Shown: one piece after another, positions 61,311 through 64,000 of the stretch
Position numbering within the stretch: the stretch's first letter is position 1
How the letters are laid out: every line of letters starts with the position of its first letter
Made by a program: the position numbers and the translations under genes
NCBI RefSeq assembly: GCF_900111615.1
Contig: NZ_FOHU01000011.1
Coordinates: 1-64,000, forward strand
DNA: 64,000 nucleotides
Direction: 5' to 3'
From: Natronincola peptidivorans
GTDB taxonomy: Bacteria > Bacillota > Clostridia > Peptostreptococcales > Natronincolaceae
Notes under the pieces: generated by a model
Told to the model about the DNA's origin: nothing
Databases searched by the model: none
The model's input: only the letters and a program-made list of their open reading frames with translations

Positions 61311-61963
61311 CATTTTATCTGTCACCTTAAATTTTTCATATTTAATTTGGAATTGGAATTTGAAAAAGCTTAAATTTGCAAATTACCAGCAAGTTAGCAG
61401 CAAGTTAAATTAAGCCCAGAAAGGAACATATTTTAAATATCTTGGTGCTGTATTTGGATCCAAAGCTTTAATCATATCTTCAATATTTCCACCGATTATC
61501 TCATAAGAAGAACCAACTTATATTTCATAGCCATTGAAGACTTCGCCTTCACTAGAAAAGGTATATATCGAGGCCCTTCCTGAGGAATCGATACTGGAAA
61601 TCAAATGCTTTAAGGAACATATGCAACAAAAATATAGGAATATATTAACCCGACTCTCAGCTTAAATACCTACCCCTCTAACTCACATGAATTTTATGGT
61701 GGGACGAGGGACCTGTCCCCATGGACCATTATTTGAAAAACATCTTACTGCTTCTTTAATTAAATAAATTCCAATTGTATCAACTTCCATATTTTCTAAA
61801 AATAATGGATAGTTTATTTATTCCAACTTAGTATGTAAACAATAAATAAAAGTACCTTTTTAGCATGTCATTTAGTATTTATTTCTTACTTAGAAAATAT
61901 AAAAGAGAAGAAATCCAATTTGCTAGTTTTTTTCTCTATAATTTTATTTGCGATTAATTATTA
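61311..61963. other. intergenic region with decayed scraps and a GGGGACAGG-type scar
   Basis: Two coding-like scraps: on the minus strand EIIGGNIEDMIKALDPNTAP then RYLKYVPFWA (ending ~61410), and on the plus strand EALPEESILEIKCFKEHMQQ then KYRNILTRLSA (ending ~61665). At ~61697-61725 ATGGTGGGAC...GTCCCCAT is an inverted motif akin to that at 5.2 kb, typical of RAYT-type element ends. No intact gene. Confidence 0.45.
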
Positions 61964-63148
61964 TTAACTGACTTGGTAAATGGTATTACCTTCTTTAAGT
62001 TTAATTTCTTGCACTCCCTTAAACTGATAGAGGTTATAACCTCCCCCACAATTCCAATAAGTATCTTTTGTTATTCCTCCATATTCTTCACCATCAATTA
62101 TTCTCTGCATCCTTGGTACAACTATATCATATATATGCTCCCCTTTTTCAATTCCTATATATTTCCTGTTCATCTTATGGGCTACAGCTGATGTTGTACC
62201 AGAACCTAAATACGCATCTAACACTATATCACCTTCATTAGTTGAGATATCTAAAATTCTTTTTATTAACTCCTCTGGTTTAGGAGTATCAAAGACCTTT
62301 TTATCTGGAAATAGTGATAATAAATGTTTCTTTGCAGTATTTGTAGTGCCTACTTCTGAACCTAACCATAAAGTTTCTGGTGTAACTCCTACCTCTTTAT
62401 CAACTAAGAACTTCTTTATTCTAGGAACACCATTTCCATCTTTTCCAAACCAAATATTATTCTCACTAATTTCTTTATCCATACGTTCCTTATTATAAGC
62501 CCAACACCTTCCATTAGGAAGAGAGTGCACTTTTCCATTAGGAGCTATAATGTCATAAAATTGACTCTTAACAGCATGACCTGCTTGTACATGTGCTGAA
62601 ACTGACTGCCAGGGACCTCTAGGATCATTATCTGGATTCTTATATCTTTTTAGTATTTCGGGTGTTGCTGGAAGAAGGTTTCTAGATGCCTTAAATTTGT
62701 CAGGGTTTTTAGCATAAACTAAGATATACTCATGATTATTAGAAAACACTTTTCTGTTTTCTCTCGAAGTTCTATGTTCCCATATTATAGTAGTTAAAAA
62801 GTTCTTTCTTTTAAAAACTTTATCAGCTAAAACTTTAAGATAATGAACTTCATTGTCGTCTATAGATATCCATATGCTTCCATCTTGACTTAATAAAGGC
62901 TCTAATCTTTTAAGTGTGTTGGTAATATAATCTACCCATCTATCATGTCCCATATCATCCTTATAATGGGTATATTTTTCACTATTATTATATGGTGGAT
63001 CAATATATATACACTTGACCAAACCTAAATGGCTTTTAGATAATTGATCTAAAACTTTTTTATTATCTCCATGTATTATCATGTTGTCGGTATCTTTTAC
63101 ACCATATGAAAATTCCTCTAAAAATTTAAATTTTTTAATAATAATCAC
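61964..63148 (-). CDS. N6-adenine DNA methyltransferase (type III Mod-like, beta class)
   Basis: 394 residues. The catalytic DPPY motif is at residue 50 (YIDPPYNNSEKY) and the SAM-binding DAYLGSGTTS near the C-terminus, an order typical of beta-class enzymes such as type III Mod subunits. The middle part (TRDWEHRTSRENRKVF-like, PATPEILKRYKNPDNDPRGP) is the target recognition region. Start is uncertain: the GTG lies in the ribosome site AAGAAGGTG. It follows another methyltransferase gene by 15 nt. A restriction partner, if any, lies beyond the window. Confidence 0.9.
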   Translation of the reverse strand: MIIIKKFKFLEEFSYGVKDTDNMIIHGDNKKVLDQLSKSHLGLVKCIYIDPPYNNSEKYTHYKDDMGHDRWVDYITNTLKRLEPLLSQDGSIWISIDDNEVHYLKVLADKVFKRKNFLTTIIWEHRTSRENRKVFSNNHEYILVYAKNPDKFKASRNLLPATPEILKRYKNPDNDPRGPWQSVSAHVQAGHAVKSQFYDIIAPNGKVHSLPNGRCWAYNKERMDKEISENNIWFGKDGNGVPRIKKFLVDKEVGVTPETLWLGSEVGTTNTAKKHLLSLFPDKKVFDTPKPEELIKRILDISTNEGDIVLDAYLGSGTTSAVAHKMNRKYIGIEKGEHIYDIVVPRMQRIIDGEEYGGITKDTYWNCGGGYNLYQFKGVQEIKLKEGNTIYQVS

Positions 63149-63163
63149 CTTCTTTCAATAAAT

Positions 63164-64000
63164 TTATTTTTTACAAACAATTAAGATTTCCGCACTATAA
63201 TTAGTTTCAAAATTCTTATCTGTTTTATTCAGTTTGCTATGTGCAAACTGACCTACGGAAACACTTTTTACGTTATTGAAATATTGCCTACCAAGAGACT
63301 CTAATTCCTCTATTCTTTGCATTCTAGGTGTGCTTTTTCTATCCTCAGCAAATGGAGAGTATGAAAGAACAAGAGAGGAATTATTTTGACTCACCTTTTT
63401 AAATAAAGTATCAAAAGCCTCTTTTGCCTGAGTCTTTATGGAGAATGGTGATTGGTGTCTATCGTTTCTATAAATACCTCTACTAAACTTTTCTTTCCCC
63501 TTTACTATAGTCTTTGATATTTTTGGATTATCTCTTAGACAGATTGTTTCTAAAACATGATAATAACGACTATAATGGTATCTAGTGTATGGAGGATCTG
63601 CATATACAACTTTTACATCCTTGCTTAAATTGTCTAATGCATCTGAAAAATCCATTCGGTAGGTACGATGGTCAAAATTAGTCTTTCTTAATCCAAGAAA
63701 ACTTTCCAGTTTTAAGGAGAAAATTTCAAATGCATTATTCTTTCTGTCTGTTACAATCTTATTAACAATACTTTTTTTCGGTTTACCATCTGAGTCAAAT
63801 GGTTTTAAGGGTTGTGCAAACTGTTTACCTACTGTGTTTACTATGTCACTAGCAGCACTTAATATTGCAGCTGTAAAGGTGTCTCTGTCATTAATATCTA
63901 AAGATAAAGAATACTCTAGTAGAGCATCCAACTGAACTGATTGTTTGAAAGAAAAATATGTACCGCCAAAATATCGTGAAGTCAAAGCTTCAGGCCCAAT
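63164..64000 (-). CDS. D12-class N6-adenine DNA methyltransferase (partial, runs off edge)
   Basis: The frame stays open to the right end, so the N-terminus is missing. DPPY is seen in VVYADPPYTRYHYSRYYHVL, and the C-terminus has NNSSLVLSYSPFAE, the D12/Dam-like final blocks. Protects adenines of a specific site; together with the following Mod-like gene it is likely part of a restriction-modification locus. Confidence 0.85.
   Translation of the reverse strand: MGPEALTSRYFGGTYFSFKQSVQLDALLEYSLSLDINDRDTFTAAILSAASDIVNTVGKQFAQPLKPFDSDGKPKKSIVNKIVTDRKNNAFEIFSLKLESFLGLRKTNFDHRTYRMDFSDALDNLSKDVKVVYADPPYTRYHYSRYYHVLETICLRDNPKISKTIVKGKEKFSRGIYRNDRHQSPFSIKTQAKEAFDTLFKKVSQNNSSLVLSYSPFAEDRKSTPRMQRIEELESLGRQYFNNVKSVSVGQFAHSKLNKTDKNFETNYSAEILIVCKK

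Overview
The window is AT-rich, with low-GC Firmicute Shine-Dalgarno sites (AAGGAG/GGAGG). It carries S-layer-homology (SLH) surface proteins, many GGDEF/TetR/PadR/LytTR regulators and Gram-positive mobile-element scars. I read it as a chromosomal segment of a Clostridia-class, probably anaerobic bacterium of the Alkaliphilus/Natronincola type; the genus is a guess. I saw no rRNA or tRNA gene and no CRISPR array.

Layout. 0-6.4 kb: the end of an IS1182-like transposase, a short UvrC-like GIY-YIG protein, a TPR protein, four small envelope or unknown proteins, two decayed gene pieces and an Fe-S membrane protein. 6.9-10.8 kb: a TetR-controlled FtsX-type ABC exporter with a palindromic operator. 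11-15 kb: an unknown protein and an SLH protein. 15.1-19.1 kb: a small cargo module (DJ-1/PfpI protein, isochorismatase-like hydrolase, WYL/YafY regulator) lying between scraps of a Tn1549-like conjugative element and REP-like repeats. 19-20.6 kb: a frameshifted SLH/carbohydrate-binding gene. 21-34 kb: mostly ordinary genes (DUF4180, SUMF1-like, HTH with iterons, KatG, PadR/DUF2812, a TetR-CPBP operon, YwbE, DbpA).

33.4-36.6 kb is a regulatory circuit. A LytTR response regulator and a GHKL histidine kinase are followed by a diguanylate cyclase. Two promoters, one before the kinase and one before the cyclase, carry the same pair of GGGGTAATTGCC repeats at 21-bp period, exactly 28 nt from an extended -10. 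This suggests that the two-component system controls c-di-GMP synthesis.

36.8-50.8 kb is a defence-type island bounded by an 82%-identical 65-bp dyad repeat. Reading along the minus strand it holds a TIR protein; a tight three-gene operon (TPR plus cold-shock-like domain; RnlA-like N-terminus plus Cys cluster plus methyltransferase; DUF1848 radical-SAM-like); and a five-gene operon (Nudix, HNH with an EVE/PUA-like N-terminus, PD-(D/E)XK-DUF2075 helicase, McrB-like, McrC-like). The three-gene operon is my best candidate for an undescribed system. It also has a G9 tract between its ribosome site and start codon.

50.9-57.3 kb is a second module: soluble diguanylate cyclase, WYL regulator, a 47-residue basic protein, dynamin-like GTPase, RdcB/YjcZ-like protein and patatin phospholipase, the last three overlapping. 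57.3-58.4 kb is an odd GC-richer non-coding block with repeated CAGTCTGT motifs. 58.4-61.3 kb is a small SOS-type unit: a LexA headpiece without its protease domain, a perfect SOS box overlapping its own promoter, and a divergent cassette of M15 peptidase, DUF1659, DUF2922 and two membrane proteins. The right edge (62-64 kb) holds two N6-adenine DNA methyltransferase genes, the second cut by the window end.
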